From Methanotrichaceae archaeon (lineage in GTDB: Archaea; Halobacteriota; Methanosarcinia; Methanotrichales; Methanotrichaceae), in the NCBI GenBank assembly GCA_013178225.1, contig JABLXE010000005.1, positions 1 to 64,000 of the forward strand: a stretch of DNA of 64,000 nucleotides, in the 5' to 3' direction. Each line of letters opens with the position of its first letter. The first letter of the stretch is position 1. The notes beneath the pieces were generated by a model. That model worked only from the letters and a program-made list of their open reading frames with translations. It had not been told where the DNA came from and ran no database searches. The translations under genes and the position numbers were made by a program. Shown here one piece after another: positions 42,208 to 52,206 of the stretch.

Positions 42208-43356
42208 ATGAAGCACATGGGGAGCAGCCGAGCGGAGATAGTAATTTTGCTGGCCTTCTTGGCTCTGCCGCTGGCAGGGGCAGAGGTGATAGTAGTTGTT
42301 CCGGGTGAGAGCATCCAGCAGGCGATCGACCAGGCGCTTCCCGGGGACACGGTCGAGGTACACGGTGGCAGTTTTCGCGAGAGCCTCAGCCTGAACAAGT
42401 CCATCGTCCTGGCGGGCCGGGGATGGCCGCTCCTGGACTCGGGCGCCAGCGCCGACGGGATTGCAGTCAGAGCAGACGGCGTGGAGATATCCGGCTTTGA
42501 CATCCGCACCTCGCGCCGGGCGGGAATAAGGATAGTCTCCGATGCAAATGCAATCATTAACAACAACATCAGCGGTTGCGTAGACGGGATCCGGCTGGAG
42601 AATGCCGACCGAAATAGGATCGCCTTCAATGAGGTGAACAATAACAGCAACGGAATTGTCCTCTCCGGCTGCAGCGACAATGTAATTGAATATAGTAAGA
42701 TCATAGATAACGACCGGGGCGAGGTCAAGGACTGCGGAATATTCCTGCTCCGCTCCCAGAAGAATGCCATTCGGGGCAACAACCTCTCCTCCAACGGCGA
42801 CTGCTGCATATATCTCCGCCAGTCTAGCGAAAATCAAATCCTCAGGAACAATGTGACCGAAAGCAGCTGGTACGGTCTTTCCCTCGAAGAAGAAAGCAAC
42901 GCCAATCTGGTTGCAGACAATTACGCCAGCGGCAACAAACACGGCGGAATTCACCTCGACAGCTCGCAGGAGAACGTAATCCGGAACAACACCGCTCTTG
43001 ACAACGCCCAGGGAATTATTCTTTCTTACGACAGCAACGACAACACGCTCACCGGAAACAATTGCTCAAATAACCAGAAGGGCATTCATCTGACCCATCA
43101 CAGCAGCAATAACATCGTGGTCGACAACACTGCCGCCAACAACCAGTACGGCATTTACCTGACCTTTTCTTCAGGATGGAACCTGATCATCAGAAACCGG
43201 CTGATAGGCAACCTCTACAACGCCTACGATATGGGCCTGAACAACCGCTGGGACGACGGGACGAGTGGAAACTATTACAGCGACCTCGGAAAGCTGGTCT
43301 ACATCCCCGGCGGCTCCGGAGTAGACCACCATCCAGAAGGACCTGAAGAGACCTGA
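42208..43356 (+). CDS. Secreted NosD-like right-handed beta-helix protein
   Basis: The start is ATG 42208 with GGGAAGGGAG about 8 nt upstream. The 382-residue protein has a signal peptide (IVILLAFLALPLAGA), then SIQQAIDQALPGDTVEVHGGSF (the usual N-cap of NosD/parallel beta-helix proteins) and about 11 turns with regular N-x-I/L-x-x-N-N steps (NRIAFNEVNNNSNGIVLSGCSDN, NANLVADNYASGNKHGGIHLDSSQEN). It ends with RWDDGTSGNYYSDL, a common terminal motif of archaeal beta-helix surface proteins. It probably binds or processes polysaccharide on the cell surface; no catalytic residues are evident. Confidence 0.85.
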   Translation: MKHMGSSRAEIVILLAFLALPLAGAEVIVVVPGESIQQAIDQALPGDTVEVHGGSFRESLSLNKSIVLAGRGWPLLDSGASADGIAVRADGVEISGFDIRTSRRAGIRIVSDANAIINNNISGCVDGIRLENADRNRIAFNEVNNNSNGIVLSGCSDNVIEYSKIIDNDRGEVKDCGIFLLRSQKNAIRGNNLSSNGDCCIYLRQSSENQILRNNVTESSWYGLSLEEESNANLVADNYASGNKHGGIHLDSSQENVIRNNTALDNAQGIILSYDSNDNTLTGNNCSNNQKGIHLTHHSSNNIVVDNTAANNQYGIYLTFSSGWNLIIRNRLIGNLYNAYDMGLNNRWDDGTSGNYYSDLGKLVYIPGGSGVDHHPEGPEET

Positions 43357-43474
43357 AGCTGAAGAGACCAGAAGAGATCTGAAGAGACCAGAAAGGGCCT
43401 GAGCTTTCCAGCAGCGATATTTTCCAGGAAATCGATAATAGCAATAAATAAAATAGAAATATAGAATTATAAAA

Positions 43475-43756
43475 CCCACATTTCGCACTTTGCGCCGGAG
43501 GATTTAGTATTTTTTCAGCTATCGATTTCGTAACATAGATACAAATAATTTAATTAAATAAAATTTTCTAATTGCTTTTTTTGGCATTAAGTTGATTTTA
43601 TGATACAGTGTAAGGAGATAAAAATTTGTCGTGATGAGAGCTATCTGGCCCATCAGCTTAATATCAATGAAATTTAATAGTTAATTTATAATTAAGCTTA
43701 ATAAATCGATAACAGGAAAAATACTTGATTTAAGAAGTTAACATGCGAAATGTGGG
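43475..43756. mobile_element. MITE-like element: 13-bp terminal inverted repeats with 6-bp direct repeats
   Basis: CCCACATTTCGCA (43475-43487) and its exact reverse complement TGCGAAATGTGGG (43744-43756) bound a 282-bp AT-rich non-coding segment. Both ends are flanked by the direct repeat ATAAAA (43469-43474 and 43757-43762), as expected for a target-site duplication. There is no transposase gene inside. The match could be chance in AT-rich DNA, but 13 perfect bases plus a flanking duplication is suggestive. Confidence 0.5.
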
Positions 43757-43780
43757 ATAAAAATGGCGGGGGCCGGAGTT

Positions 43781-45646
43781 CTAGACGAACTTCGGCCTCA
43801 AAGATAGCTTGACGGGAAGAGGCAGTCTCCTCCAGGGCTTTCCTTCCGTCTCCGCCTGGATCATCCGCTTGAGATCTTCCACGGTCATCTTGGACTTGGC
43901 AGGGGATTTGGGCGTGGACTCTGCCCGCACCGTGACCGTAAGCTGGCCGGATGACAGCTCTTCGTCGCCGATTACTGCCACGTAAGGGATCCACTCCCGG
44001 CCGGCATCCCGGATCTTCTTGCCCACGGTCTCGTCCCGGTCATCGATATCGGTGCGGAATCCAAGCTCCCGGGCGATCTCCTCGGACCGGGCCAGATGGC
44101 GCTCGGCCACGGGAATAATCCGCACCTGAGTGGGAGACAGCCAGGTCGCCAGCATGGGAAGCCGGCCCTGTTCCGAGTCGCGGGCCGCCTTTTCCAGCAG
44201 CGCGTACATCACCCGCTCAATGGCCCCGGAGGGCGAGCAGTGCAGCAGGATGGGCCGCTTCTTCTCGCCGTTTTCGTCCACAAAGCTGATGTCGTAGCGC
44301 TCGGCGTTCTCCACATCGATCTGAACTGTAGACAGGGCGCTGGCCTTGTCCAGGGTGTCCACGAAGTTGAACTCGAACTTGAGCACGAAGTAGAAGAAGC
44401 GCTCGTCCCACATCTCGATTAGGACCGGCTTCTCGACTATGTCCACGAGGGACCCGATGAACTCCCGGTTCTGGGCGTAGAAGTCCTTGGTGAACCTGAT
44501 GGCCACCTCGTAGTCGGAAAGGTCGAGGCCCACCTCCTTCAATACCGAGATGCTGGCCTCGTACTGCTCCCGGAAGGCCTGCACCGCCTGATCCATGTCC
44601 CGGGCCAGGGTGTGCATGTCGGGCATGGTGAAGGCCCGCAGCCGGCGGATGCCCACCAGCTCGCCCCGCTGCTCGCGCCGGAAGCTGTAGCGGGTGATCT
44701 CGAACATCTTCAGCGGCAGCGACTTGTAAGAGATGGTCATGTCGTGGCCCATCAGGAACTGGCCGAAGCAGGCAGCGAACCTGAGGAACAGCCGCTTCTT
44801 CTCGGCCTCGATCTGGTACTGCCGGGCCGGGAAGCGGTCTAGGTACTTCTTGAGGGTGGGGTGCTCCATGTCGTACATGATGGGGGTCTCCACCTCCATG
44901 GCCCCCATCTCTGAAGCCCTGTCCAGGACGTAGGTCTCCAGGAGCGACTTGACCAGCCGGCCTTTGGGGTAGTAGCGCATGTTGCCGGGATCAGAGCCCG
45001 GCTCGTAGTCTACCAGCTCCAGACGCCTCATCAGGTCCACGTGGGGAGGAACCTTGTCCACCGCCCGGGCCTTGGAGATCTCGTAGTTCGCGAACTTCTG
45101 CAGATTCTCGTGACCCGCGAAGTCGAACTGGTCAACGTCGATCAGCTGGCCGCTCCGGTCCATGATCTTCCAGTAGGAGACGGCTTTGGCCTCGGACTTG
45201 AGGGCCTCTGAGACCACCTCGCCCTCGCCCAGCCGGATGGAGCGGGACAGCTCTGAAAGCGGATGGCCCTTGCAGCTGAGGGTAAATGCCTTGTACCAGC
45301 CGAAGGGAGCGCGCATGACTTCGAAGTCTCCCGACAGGGTCTCCTGCAGGCCTTTCAGAATTTTTACGGCGGTCGCGGGAGTGGAGAGGTTGGGGCTCAG
45401 ATGAGCATAAGGATAGATCATGACCCGGCCGGCGTGAACCTGGTTCGCCACATCCGAGATCTGCTTTGCAGCCTCGGCGATTACCGCATCGGGGTCGTCC
45501 TCATCGAATTTCTCAACAGCTATGAAGGCGCACAGCACCTCTTCCAGACGGCCTTTCCTGGCCGAGTCCTCAATCTCCTCGGCCATCTTGGTGGGCCTCT
45601 GGGCCTCGAACTCGATATAATCAGAGTGGATCAAGAGCAATTGCAA
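43781..45646 (-). CDS. thrS: Threonyl-tRNA synthetase, archaeal type
   Basis: A 621-residue class II synthetase. The N-terminal about 140 residues are the archaeal editing domain ([16 protein letters not shown]), related to D-Tyr-tRNA deacylase, that removes serine mischarged on tRNA-Thr. The catalytic domain shows [20 protein letters not shown] with the zinc-binding Cys and His, motif 2 ([19 protein letters not shown]) and motif 3 ([18 protein letters not shown]). The C-terminal anticodon-binding domain follows ([18 protein letters not shown]). Length is normal. Single gene; the 290 bp upstream are AT-rich and hold its promoter. Confidence 0.95.
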   Translation of the reverse strand: MQLLLIHSDYIEFEAQRPTKMAEEIEDSARKGRLEEVLCAFIAVEKFDEDDPDAVIAEAAKQISDVANQVHAGRVMIYPYAHLSPNLSTPATAVKILKGLQETLSGDFEVMRAPFGWYKAFTLSCKGHPLSELSRSIRLGEGEVVSEALKSEAKAVSYWKIMDRSGQLIDVDQFDFAGHENLQKFANYEISKARAVDKVPPHVDLMRRLELVDYEPGSDPGNMRYYPKGRLVKSLLETYVLDRASEMGAMEVETPIMYDMEHPTLKKYLDRFPARQYQIEAEKKRLFLRFAACFGQFLMGHDMTISYKSLPLKMFEITRYSFRREQRGELVGIRRLRAFTMPDMHTLARDMDQAVQAFREQYEASISVLKEVGLDLSDYEVAIRFTKDFYAQNREFIGSLVDIVEKPVLIEMWDERFFYFVLKFEFNFVDTLDKASALSTVQIDVENAERYDISFVDENGEKKRPILLHCSPSGAIERVMYALLEKAARDSEQGRLPMLATWLSPTQVRIIPVAERHLARSEEIARELGFRTDIDDRDETVGKKIRDAGREWIPYVAVIGDEELSSGQLTVTVRAESTPKSPAKSKMTVEDLKRMIQAETEGKPWRRLPLPVKLSLRPKFV

Positions 45647-45938
45647 TAGCGGTCACCTGATGCTCGTCTGGATGGTATGATCATAGTTCAAGGTTTCGAC
45701 AGAGTTGAGGATTATCTTTATCATCTACCTCAGGCATCTCTGCCACTTAATAGTATAATTTTTTTGCCTATTCAATAAGACCGTTGATTTGATTTCCGAG
45801 AGGCTAGCAAACTGTTATATAATTACACTATGATTCTTTTTTTAGCAAATACCGACAGAGCCTCTATTTCCCGAATGCGTTCCAAGAAATTTTTATATTT
45901 TCTTAATTATTATCGATATAATCTCGATAAGTTCTCCT

Positions 45939-47558
45939 TCACTTATCTGGCGTTTCATTCTTGTTACGGTTATTTTTCCATAACAGATACGTTTTATAGC
46001 CTTCATAAAATGAGAATGACATTGAGAGGAATACGGTAATAAATAAAAAAAATATAGACAGAGCTTCAAAGTGAACTTTAAAAAAATTATCATAAAAGCC
46101 ATAAATACATATATCTGCCTCGAATTCCTTAGTGAAATTCCCTATAGATATGGTTGGAGGCGAGATCCGTTGTCCAGTTTTAGTGTAAGTTACATTAACC
46201 GCTAACTCCTCAATTTTTCCTCTTGAAAATTTATGTTTTTCAAAATTAAGACATGATACGGGCTCCAGAAAAGGATACCACGAACCATTAGAATCTTTCC
46301 ATTTTATATTTTTTCCTATCTCACAGCCCTCAGGAGCTTGGAATCTCACAGTGAAATCACTTGTCTCATCATTTCCACCTAAATACTCAATATAATATAT
46401 AAATTTTGTTACACAATCACAAGTCAAGTCTTTCGATTCACACCAGTAATCAATATTAAATCGTTCACCCCTCTCTATGATATCCAATGTGATTATCTCT
46501 TCATCCAAAAAGCCCTTTGTCTTTATTATCGATCGAATTTCCGAACGACCTAACTCCTGGGGTCTTAGATAATATTTAAAAACAATTGATTCTCCTTGAT
46601 AGAGACTTTTACCTAAAATATTTATATATTTAGGTGAAGCTTGAATTTTTAAATCTTCATGATCCTTATAAAATGATAAATTTGTTAGCATTCCTGGGAA
46701 TATGCGTTCTAGCAGTCGTCTCTTAATGAGTCTGTGATCTTTTGATTCGATGAAATCTATTGAATGAGGGTTGAATGATAGTACATTTTCCCTATCAAAT
46801 GGTATTTTATATTTAGATAACAATGATGCATTAAGATCGAGAGAGGACTCAGCATCTATTATTTCATTAAAATCTTTAATAATATTATATTTTAGTTTGT
46901 AAAGCAGATAGTCATCATTTTCTCTGAAACCATAGCTATCCAAGATTTCTTGGGTATGAGGAGACAATAAGCTATATATATATGAATACAATTTCCAGGA
47001 CGAATTATTGCTAGGAAGTGGGTACTCTTTGCAGGACTCATTTTTTAATAATTTTATGATATAGATGCTATTTTTAAGATCGTCTTCACGAAGAAACGAT
47101 TTATCGGTTTCTTCATAATCGAATATTTCTTTTATTGACGACGTCCTTATTGGATACGAGCAACTTAAAATCTCTAGATTATCATCAGGTTTTTCCCAAA
47201 TTTCTACACTTTCAAGCCGATCTTTTTTCAATGAAGTGACCTTAACCAAAACCTCAATTACATCAGCTTTGAAGAAACAACCTTCCATTCGCGGACTAAT
47301 AATCATTCTTGTAATGTTTATCGGAGAGGATTCAGTGGATAAAACATTTTTTTTATTGGATGATCCACCATATGATATTTTAGTTAGAGATGAATCAGAG
47401 TCAGATATTGGTCTCTTTACAATGGACGCTGGGGGTATGCCATCTGAAGTGTCGTCTCCGGTGTCTTCTCCGGTGCATTCGATACATATTAGCTCTAAAA
47501 TTAAGATAGAGAGTACTATTATTATAAATAACTTATTAAAATTAATAGTTCCATACAT
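45939..47558 (-). CDS. AT-rich hypothetical protein with signal and C-terminal membrane segment
   Basis: I choose ATG 47558 (MYGTINFNKLF), which overlaps the end of the upstream gene by only 17 bp and puts a signal-like segment (LFIIIVLSILILELICIEC) first; the frame is open to 47642. The 539-residue protein ends in a membrane segment (ALSIFFLFITVFLSMSFSFYEGY) and a basic tail (KNNRNKNETPDK), so most of it faces outside. The middle is low in complexity (K, N, I, S rich) with no recognised domain. Base composition is far more AT-rich than all neighbours, shared with the gene at 47542; both were probably acquired together. Confidence 0.6.
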   Translation of the reverse strand: MYGTINFNKLFIIIVLSILILELICIECTGEDTGDDTSDGIPPASIVKRPISDSDSSLTKISYGGSSNKKNVLSTESSPINITRMIISPRMEGCFFKADVIEVLVKVTSLKKDRLESVEIWEKPDDNLEILSCSYPIRTSSIKEIFDYEETDKSFLREDDLKNSIYIIKLLKNESCKEYPLPSNNSSWKLYSYIYSLLSPHTQEILDSYGFRENDDYLLYKLKYNIIKDFNEIIDAESSLDLNASLLSKYKIPFDRENVLSFNPHSIDFIESKDHRLIKRRLLERIFPGMLTNLSFYKDHEDLKIQASPKYINILGKSLYQGESIVFKYYLRPQELGRSEIRSIIKTKGFLDEEIITLDIIERGERFNIDYWCESKDLTCDCVTKFIYYIEYLGGNDETSDFTVRFQAPEGCEIGKNIKWKDSNGSWYPFLEPVSCLNFEKHKFSRGKIEELAVNVTYTKTGQRISPPTISIGNFTKEFEADICIYGFYDNFFKVHFEALSIFFLFITVFLSMSFSFYEGYKTYLLWKNNRNKNETPDK

Positions 47559-48771
47559 AAGGATCTGGATCATTATCAGGATGTTCATTACAGAGCCTGC
47601 TTGCGCTTCCTTCTTCGTAACAATCTCTGAAATACGAACCAATCCACTTACAGCTGCACGCCCCTAATCTAAGCTCGATAATCTCTTGTAGATTATTTAT
47701 GACAACTGTAGTGTTCAATGGTCGTCCGTTCATTATTCGATAGTGACAGACAGGAAAATTATCATCAATAGGTTGCACGTTATTTGCGGCAATATAAGTA
47801 TTATATGCACCTAGCACTGCTACATCAGTACTCATTACAAGATCTGCGCAATTTTCGGATGTGTTACGAAATTCGTTATCCATGATCGAATTATCATGTC
47901 CAGAATATAATACGATTCCATTTCCACAACATGCAAAATTTAATATATTATTTACAATTTCAATATGACTGCTATTACTAATTATAATCCCATGTTTACA
48001 ATTATAACCAGTTAAATTAATACAATTTAGTTTTATATTATTTGAATCGCATATTTTTATCATACTGTGTTGGCATAAATCGGAAAATTCAATTATTGCC
48101 TTTCCAGAACTATTCCTTTCACAGGAGGTTATAGTAATGTTATTCTTTCCTTGGATAATTATCTCACTATTGTTGTATTTATTACATTTTAAAATTAATT
48201 CAGTATAACTATTACTTTTATTAATTTCTTCTTGCAAGTCATCATCGCATTCTATTGATTTTTTCCCATAAACAATAGTTCCTACTTGTTCAGTCCCCTC
48301 ATTTACTCTCAGAGAAGGAGATGAAGTCTTATTAATCTGCGGAGGAAAGGCAATCCAAACATTGACGTCTGTACTCTTCCTGACCCAGAGTTTAAACTCT
48401 AGTTCATCACCTTGCTGGACTATGAAAGGGTTTATTGGTGTAAAATTCGTGCTTCTACAAGAGTCATGTACATTTCCATTTATTAAAAATGTTACATCAA
48501 TATAATCATCCACCTTATCAGTTTTCCATTCAAAATTAATATTTGTTTTATTAATATCAGTAATTGTAACATAAAGCGGGACATAACTTTTCACGCTTCT
48601 TGTAAATATAGTCCAACCTTTATGATCTTCGTTTAAGTCAGGAACTTGTGTCCATGGAACATGATCGCTAGATTCCAATATTGGCATCGCATGGGCAATA
48701 ATGGTGGAAAAAGCTAAGGTCAAGAGTACTAAAATGAGAAGTTTTCCGCATGTTTTGACCAACTCATTCAC
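47542..48771 (-). CDS. AT-rich secreted NosD-like beta-helix protein
   Basis: A 409-residue protein with signal peptide (KLLILVLLTLAFSTIIAHA). The first about 150 residues are a beta-sandwich that may bind ligand (YVPLYVTITDINKTNINFEW, GDELEFKLWVRKS). Residues about 170-340 make beta-helix turns (NNITITSCERNSSGKAIIEF, HGIIISNSSHIEIVNNILNF, NGIVLYSGHDNSIMDNEF), as in NosD-type proteins. The C-terminus is Cys-rich (LGACSCKWIG, RLCNEHPDND). It has very low GC with ATA/AAT-rich codons, unlike the GC-rich beta-helix protein at 42208. It forms an operon with the overlapping gene at 45939. Function is unknown. Confidence 0.65.
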   Translation of the reverse strand: MNELVKTCGKLLILVLLTLAFSTIIAHAMPILESSDHVPWTQVPDLNEDHKGWTIFTRSVKSYVPLYVTITDINKTNINFEWKTDKVDDYIDVTFLINGNVHDSCRSTNFTPINPFIVQQGDELEFKLWVRKSTDVNVWIAFPPQINKTSSPSLRVNEGTEQVGTIVYGKKSIECDDDLQEEINKSNSYTELILKCNKYNNSEIIIQGKNNITITSCERNSSGKAIIEFSDLCQHSMIKICDSNNIKLNCINLTGYNCKHGIIISNSSHIEIVNNILNFACCGNGIVLYSGHDNSIMDNEFRNTSENCADLVMSTDVAVLGAYNTYIAANNVQPIDDNFPVCHYRIMNGRPLNTTVVINNLQEIIELRLGACSCKWIGSYFRDCYEEGSASRLCNEHPDNDPDPYVWNY

Positions 48772-48985
48772 CTAGCGAGAAGGAGAGACAACAGTATATA
48801 AGCATGTTGTATCTAAGATTATATCATTATACTGAAATCGTATTCAATCGAAGTAGCAGTTAAAATTTATTCAAAATATAAAATTGCCAGAAATAACTAA
48901 TGTCACTGTTACCCATATAATTTGATTAATATATCATTAGCGACAAAAACTTTCCTTTGTCGAATCGACCTATCGCTGGATAATG

Positions 48986-49738
48986 TCAAATCAATGCCCC
49001 ATCATTAATAGTGAGTCTCGCCTTCGTGATTCTCTCAGCGTTCAGCTTCACTCTTCTCAGCTTCGGCACATCTCCCCACAGCGCCATCTCCGGGCCCCGA
49101 ATCACCAGAGCCCCCTCAATCCCCGGCCGGTCAATCACCCGGAAGCATTCCCCTAAAGGCACATCGACCTGCACGGCGTTTCCCAAGGCTGTGGCCGCTG
49201 AATCGGCAAGCGACGGATCTTCCGAAATAACCATCGCCGCATCGGCACAGCCGAAGCTGATCGACGGCCCCACCGTTCCCGAGCTGGTGCAGATGCCCAG
49301 CAACTCACTGCGCGAAGGAATTTCCAGGGCCAGGTTTCGCAGGGGCGAAGATCCGGCGTAAATTCCCACCAGCAGCGGCCTGTCGCTCTTCAGGGCTATG
49401 TCCCCGCCGTTGTCCACCACCGCATAGGCCGCCCCCGCATCGACCATAGCCTGGACGGCGAACTTGGCGATGGTTCCGGCCACAGCGCTCATGGGGCCGA
49501 TGCCGAACTCCCGGCCAGCCCCAATCATCTGCCGCACGATCTCCGGCGCGTCTTTGGCGGCAAGATCGTAGGGCTCCAGAGTGATCATGAAAAAGGGATC
49601 GCGGGCGATGAAATCCTCCAGGGCTTTCCGCTCCACCCGGATGGACCTCTTGGCCGCCTCGATGTGGCTCTGCTCATAAGCGGAGATGGTCACGATGGTC
49701 TCTTTGAGCTGGAAGTGCTCACGGATTATTTCAGACAT
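48986..49738 (-). CDS. UPF0280 family protein (ApbE-like fold)
   Basis: A 250-residue protein matching UPF0280, a family found in methanogens and some bacteria. [34 protein letters not shown] (about residues 83-116) and [25 protein letters not shown] (about 143-167) recall the flavin-transferase ApbE fold, with Asn-Gly-Gly-Asp in the position of the ligand site. The exact function is not known. It follows HflX by 65 bp in the same direction, as last gene of the PHP-DUF2209-HflX-UPF0280 group. Confidence 0.88.
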   Translation of the reverse strand: MSEIIREHFQLKETIVTISAYEQSHIEAAKRSIRVERKALEDFIARDPFFMITLEPYDLAAKDAPEIVRQMIGAGREFGIGPMSAVAGTIAKFAVQAMVDAGAAYAVVDNGGDIALKSDRPLLVGIYAGSSPLRNLALEIPSRSELLGICTSSGTVGPSISFGCADAAMVISEDPSLADSAATALGNAVQVDVPLGECFRVIDRPGIEGALVIRGPEMALWGDVPKLRRVKLNAERITKARLTINDGALI

Positions 49739-49803
49739 AGTATTTCAGACCAGATATCCGGACTAAACCCTAAATACTCCAGACAGACTCCACAGGCCGG
49801 ACC

Positions 49804-51063
49804 TCAGAAGGACTGATCGCATTCTGATTCGCCGTCCTTCGCCGATGTCCTGGCCACAGTCTCCTCCCGGCCGCGGACCTTCACCACCAGATCATCCTCG
49901 TAGCTGACCTGCAGGAGGTCGGCCTCCTCATAGAGTCGCGAAAGCTCGCTGAAGCCCTGCGAGCTGTAGGGAAGGCGGATCTGGTACTCCCGCAGGGCCG
50001 GAAGCCTCTGGACCAGCCTCTCAACCAGCTCCTCCAGCCCCTGCCCGCTCCTGGCCGATACCAGCACCGGCGAAGAGACCAGATCCCGGATCAGCTCCAG
50101 CCGGACGGATATCTCCTCCGGACAGAGCCGGTCCACCTTGTTGAGGACGGCAACGATTGGGCTTGAGACTCCGCAGTCCCATAAAGCCTTGTGAGAGGCC
50201 ACCAGCTTCTGCCGCAGTAGCTCCGGAGGGTCGCTCATGTCCGCAACCAGAATTACCAGGTCCGCCTGGGAGATCTCCGAGAGCGTGGAGCGAAAGGCCT
50301 TGATCAGGAAATGCGGCAGATCGTCGATGAATCCCACCGTGTCGGTGAGCAGAATCCGCCTCTCCTTCAGCTTGATCGCCCTGGTAGTGGGCGAGAGGGT
50401 GGTGAAGGGCTGATCTCTGGCCTCTACCTCGGCCGCAGTGAGGGCATTCAGAAGTGAGCTTTTGCCGGCATTGGTATAGCCGGCCAGGGTCACCAGATCA
50501 AAACCCAGCTCTCGACGCCTCTTTCTCCGGTCCTCACCCATCACCTCCACCTCTTTTAAAGCCGCCCTGATCTTGGCCATGCGGCCCTTGATATCGCGGT
50601 ACATGGACTCCTCGTAGGCCCCAGAGCCACGAAAACCGGAGCGCTCCGAGAGCTTGGAGAAGGAGACTGCATTTCTGACGTGCGGAGCATCGTAGGCCAG
50701 CTGAGCCAGCTCCACCTGCAGCTTGGCCTCGCGGGTGGAAGCGCGGGAGGCGAAGATCTCCAGGATGAGGTTAAACCGGTCGATTACCGCGGCTCCGAAC
50801 TCGGTCCGAATATTGTTGACCTGCAGGGGACTGAGGGGATTGTAAAAGATCAGCTTGTCGGGGCCGTAGAGCAGCGCCTCCTGAATCTTTCCCCGCCCGA
50901 TCTGAAAGCGGTGATCCCGGGTCCGCCTCTGCACCACCTCTGCCAGGACCCGGTAGCCTGCGGCATCGGCCAGCCCCCGCAGCTCAGCCATGCGATGAGG
51001 ATCGGACCCCTCCTGGCCGGGGGTTTCCCGCAGCAGCAGAACGGCAGTCTTTTCAGGGGCCAT
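49804..51063 (-). CDS. hflX: GTPase HflX
   Basis: A 419-residue translation-associated GTPase. The N-terminal HflX domain contains YNPLSPLQVNNIRTEFGAAVIDR and the Gly-rich linker GFRGSGAYEESMYRD. G1 is GYTNAGKSS (about residue 195), switch II LTDTVGFIDDLP, G4 NKVD and G5 VSARSG. HflX binds the large ribosomal subunit and splits stalled ribosomes in bacteria; archaeal members bind 50S subunits. The start codon is 5 bp after the DUF2209 stop, so the genes are co-transcribed. Confidence 0.93.
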   Translation of the reverse strand: MAPEKTAVLLLRETPGQEGSDPHRMAELRGLADAAGYRVLAEVVQRRTRDHRFQIGRGKIQEALLYGPDKLIFYNPLSPLQVNNIRTEFGAAVIDRFNLILEIFASRASTREAKLQVELAQLAYDAPHVRNAVSFSKLSERSGFRGSGAYEESMYRDIKGRMAKIRAALKEVEVMGEDRRKRRRELGFDLVTLAGYTNAGKSSLLNALTAAEVEARDQPFTTLSPTTRAIKLKERRILLTDTVGFIDDLPHFLIKAFRSTLSEISQADLVILVADMSDPPELLRQKLVASHKALWDCGVSSPIVAVLNKVDRLCPEEISVRLELIRDLVSSPVLVSARSGQGLEELVERLVQRLPALREYQIRLPYSSQGFSELSRLYEEADLLQVSYEDDLVVKVRGREETVARTSAKDGESECDQSF

Positions 51064-51068
51064 TCTCG

Positions 51069-51443
51069 CTATTCACCTCCACCGAGAACCAGCCTTCTGC
51101 CCGCCAGGGAGACGTGATGAGCCAGCTCAATTGACGTCCTCTCGGCGATGGTCTCAGGATACTTAAGCTCCCGGCCCAGTATGCTGCTCGCCCTCCAGAC
51201 CTCCAGCCCGTAGAGATCGCCCTTCTCAATCACCACTGTGCCCGGCAGACACAGGCAAGCATCCTTGATCAGGTCCGCGACAGTGTTCAGATCTGCCGCC
51301 TCAGCCTCCTTGGGAACCAGCCTCACAGAATAGATCTTTTCAATGCATTCCGGAGATATCCTGGCCGATATGGCAGCGCATACCATCAAGTAGCGACCCT
51401 GTTCAGAATGCCGGCCTGAAATATCTACCGCGACTATTTCTAT
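51069..51443 (-). CDS. DUF2209 family protein with non-canonical start
   Basis: The family N-terminus EIVAVDISGRHSEQGRYLMVCAA is encoded from 51440 downward, but no ATG, GTG or TTG exists in frame until TTG 51389, which would remove the conserved AVDISGRH. Upstream the frame is open back to a TGA at 51474-51476. An ATA at 51441-51443 sits about 8 nt after AGGGG and coincides with the family's usual start, so either ATA is used, a start mutation occurred, or there is a sequence error. From ATA the product is 124 residues. DUF2209 proteins are small archaeal proteins of unknown function with an RNase H-like look. The gene is between PHP and HflX genes in one operon. Confidence 0.72.
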   Translation of the reverse strand: MEIVAVDISGRHSEQGRYLMVCAAISARISPECIEKIYSVRLVPKEAEAADLNTVADLIKDACLCLPGTVVIEKGDLYGLEVWRASSILGRELKYPETIAERTSIELAHHVSLAGRRLVLGGGE

Positions 51444-51462
51444 CCGTTCAACCCCTGATCTC

Positions 51463-52101
51463 TCAAAGCTGTTTCAAGATGGCATGGTGTTTAACAATGC
51501 CGGACGCCTCCTCAAACGACAGACCCGCTCCCATGGCGATTTGTACCGCCCGGTCCGAATCGATCAGATCATCAGGACTGTGGGTATCGGTGTCAACCAC
51601 CATTGCCGCTCCGGCTTCTTTGGCCACCCGGACCACATGGCCGTTGGTGATATTGTGGCCGGATCGAGAGGTGATCTCCAGGCACACGCCGTTTTCTTTG
51701 GCCATCTCCGCCTCCTCCAGGGTGATGAAGCCGGGATGGGCCAGGATATCGACCCCGGCCTCTATAGCCGCCCGGTTGGTCCCGGGGCTGACCGGCTCCA
51801 CCGGAGTCTCACCGTGCACTACGATGATCTCGGCCCCCAGGCGGCGGGCAAGAGTGGACAGGGGAGCGATCTTCCTTGGAGGCACGTGAGTTAATTCCGC
51901 TCCGACCAGGATCTTCATATCCAGCACCTCTTCCAGATATTTAGCCTTCTGAAGGCCGGCCGTCACGTGCTCGATGTTGGAAAAGTCCACATGGTCGGAG
52001 AGGCCTATGGCCCGGTATCCCTTCACCTCCGCCCTTCGCACCAGTTCGCTGGGAATAAGTTCACCGTCGCTGAAGATGGTGTGAGTATGAAGATCGATCA
52101 T
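51463..52101 (-). CDS. PHP-domain phosphoesterase
   Basis: A 212-residue PHP protein (histidinol-phosphatase-like family). Metal ligands visible: His4-x-His6 (MIDLHTHTIFSDGE), LSDHVDFSN (His about 37), HGETPVEPV (about 95), ILAHPGFI (about 120), and the terminal DTDTHSPDDL (Asp/His about 171-174). These bind a trinuclear metal centre that hydrolyses phosphate esters. Length fits the stand-alone archaeal type rather than DNA polymerase PHP domains. Substrate is unknown. First gene of the DUF2209-HflX-UPF0280 group, with 19 bp to the ATA of the next. Confidence 0.9.
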   Translation of the reverse strand: MIDLHTHTIFSDGELIPSELVRRAEVKGYRAIGLSDHVDFSNIEHVTAGLQKAKYLEEVLDMKILVGAELTHVPPRKIAPLSTLARRLGAEIIVVHGETPVEPVSPGTNRAAIEAGVDILAHPGFITLEEAEMAKENGVCLEITSRSGHNITNGHVVRVAKEAGAAMVVDTDTHSPDDLIDSDRAVQIAMGAGLSFEEASGIVKHHAILKQL

Positions 52102-52206
52102 ACCTGTGGCTGACCCCGCAACTGTATTTAAGCATTCTCTTTTCAGGGCTCCGCAAGAATTATTAACGCTTCCGGAAAAGAATGCATAAAAGGATTTGGG
52201 CTAAAG

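Noticed and set aside
42052-42954. 300-codon frame on the minus strand
   Set aside because: Antisense to the NosD-like beta-helix gene, whose repeats leave the reverse frame open.
45830-46039. 69-codon plus-strand frame downstream of thrS promoter region
   Set aside because: AT-rich, no ribosome site, overlaps the 3' end of the opposite gene.
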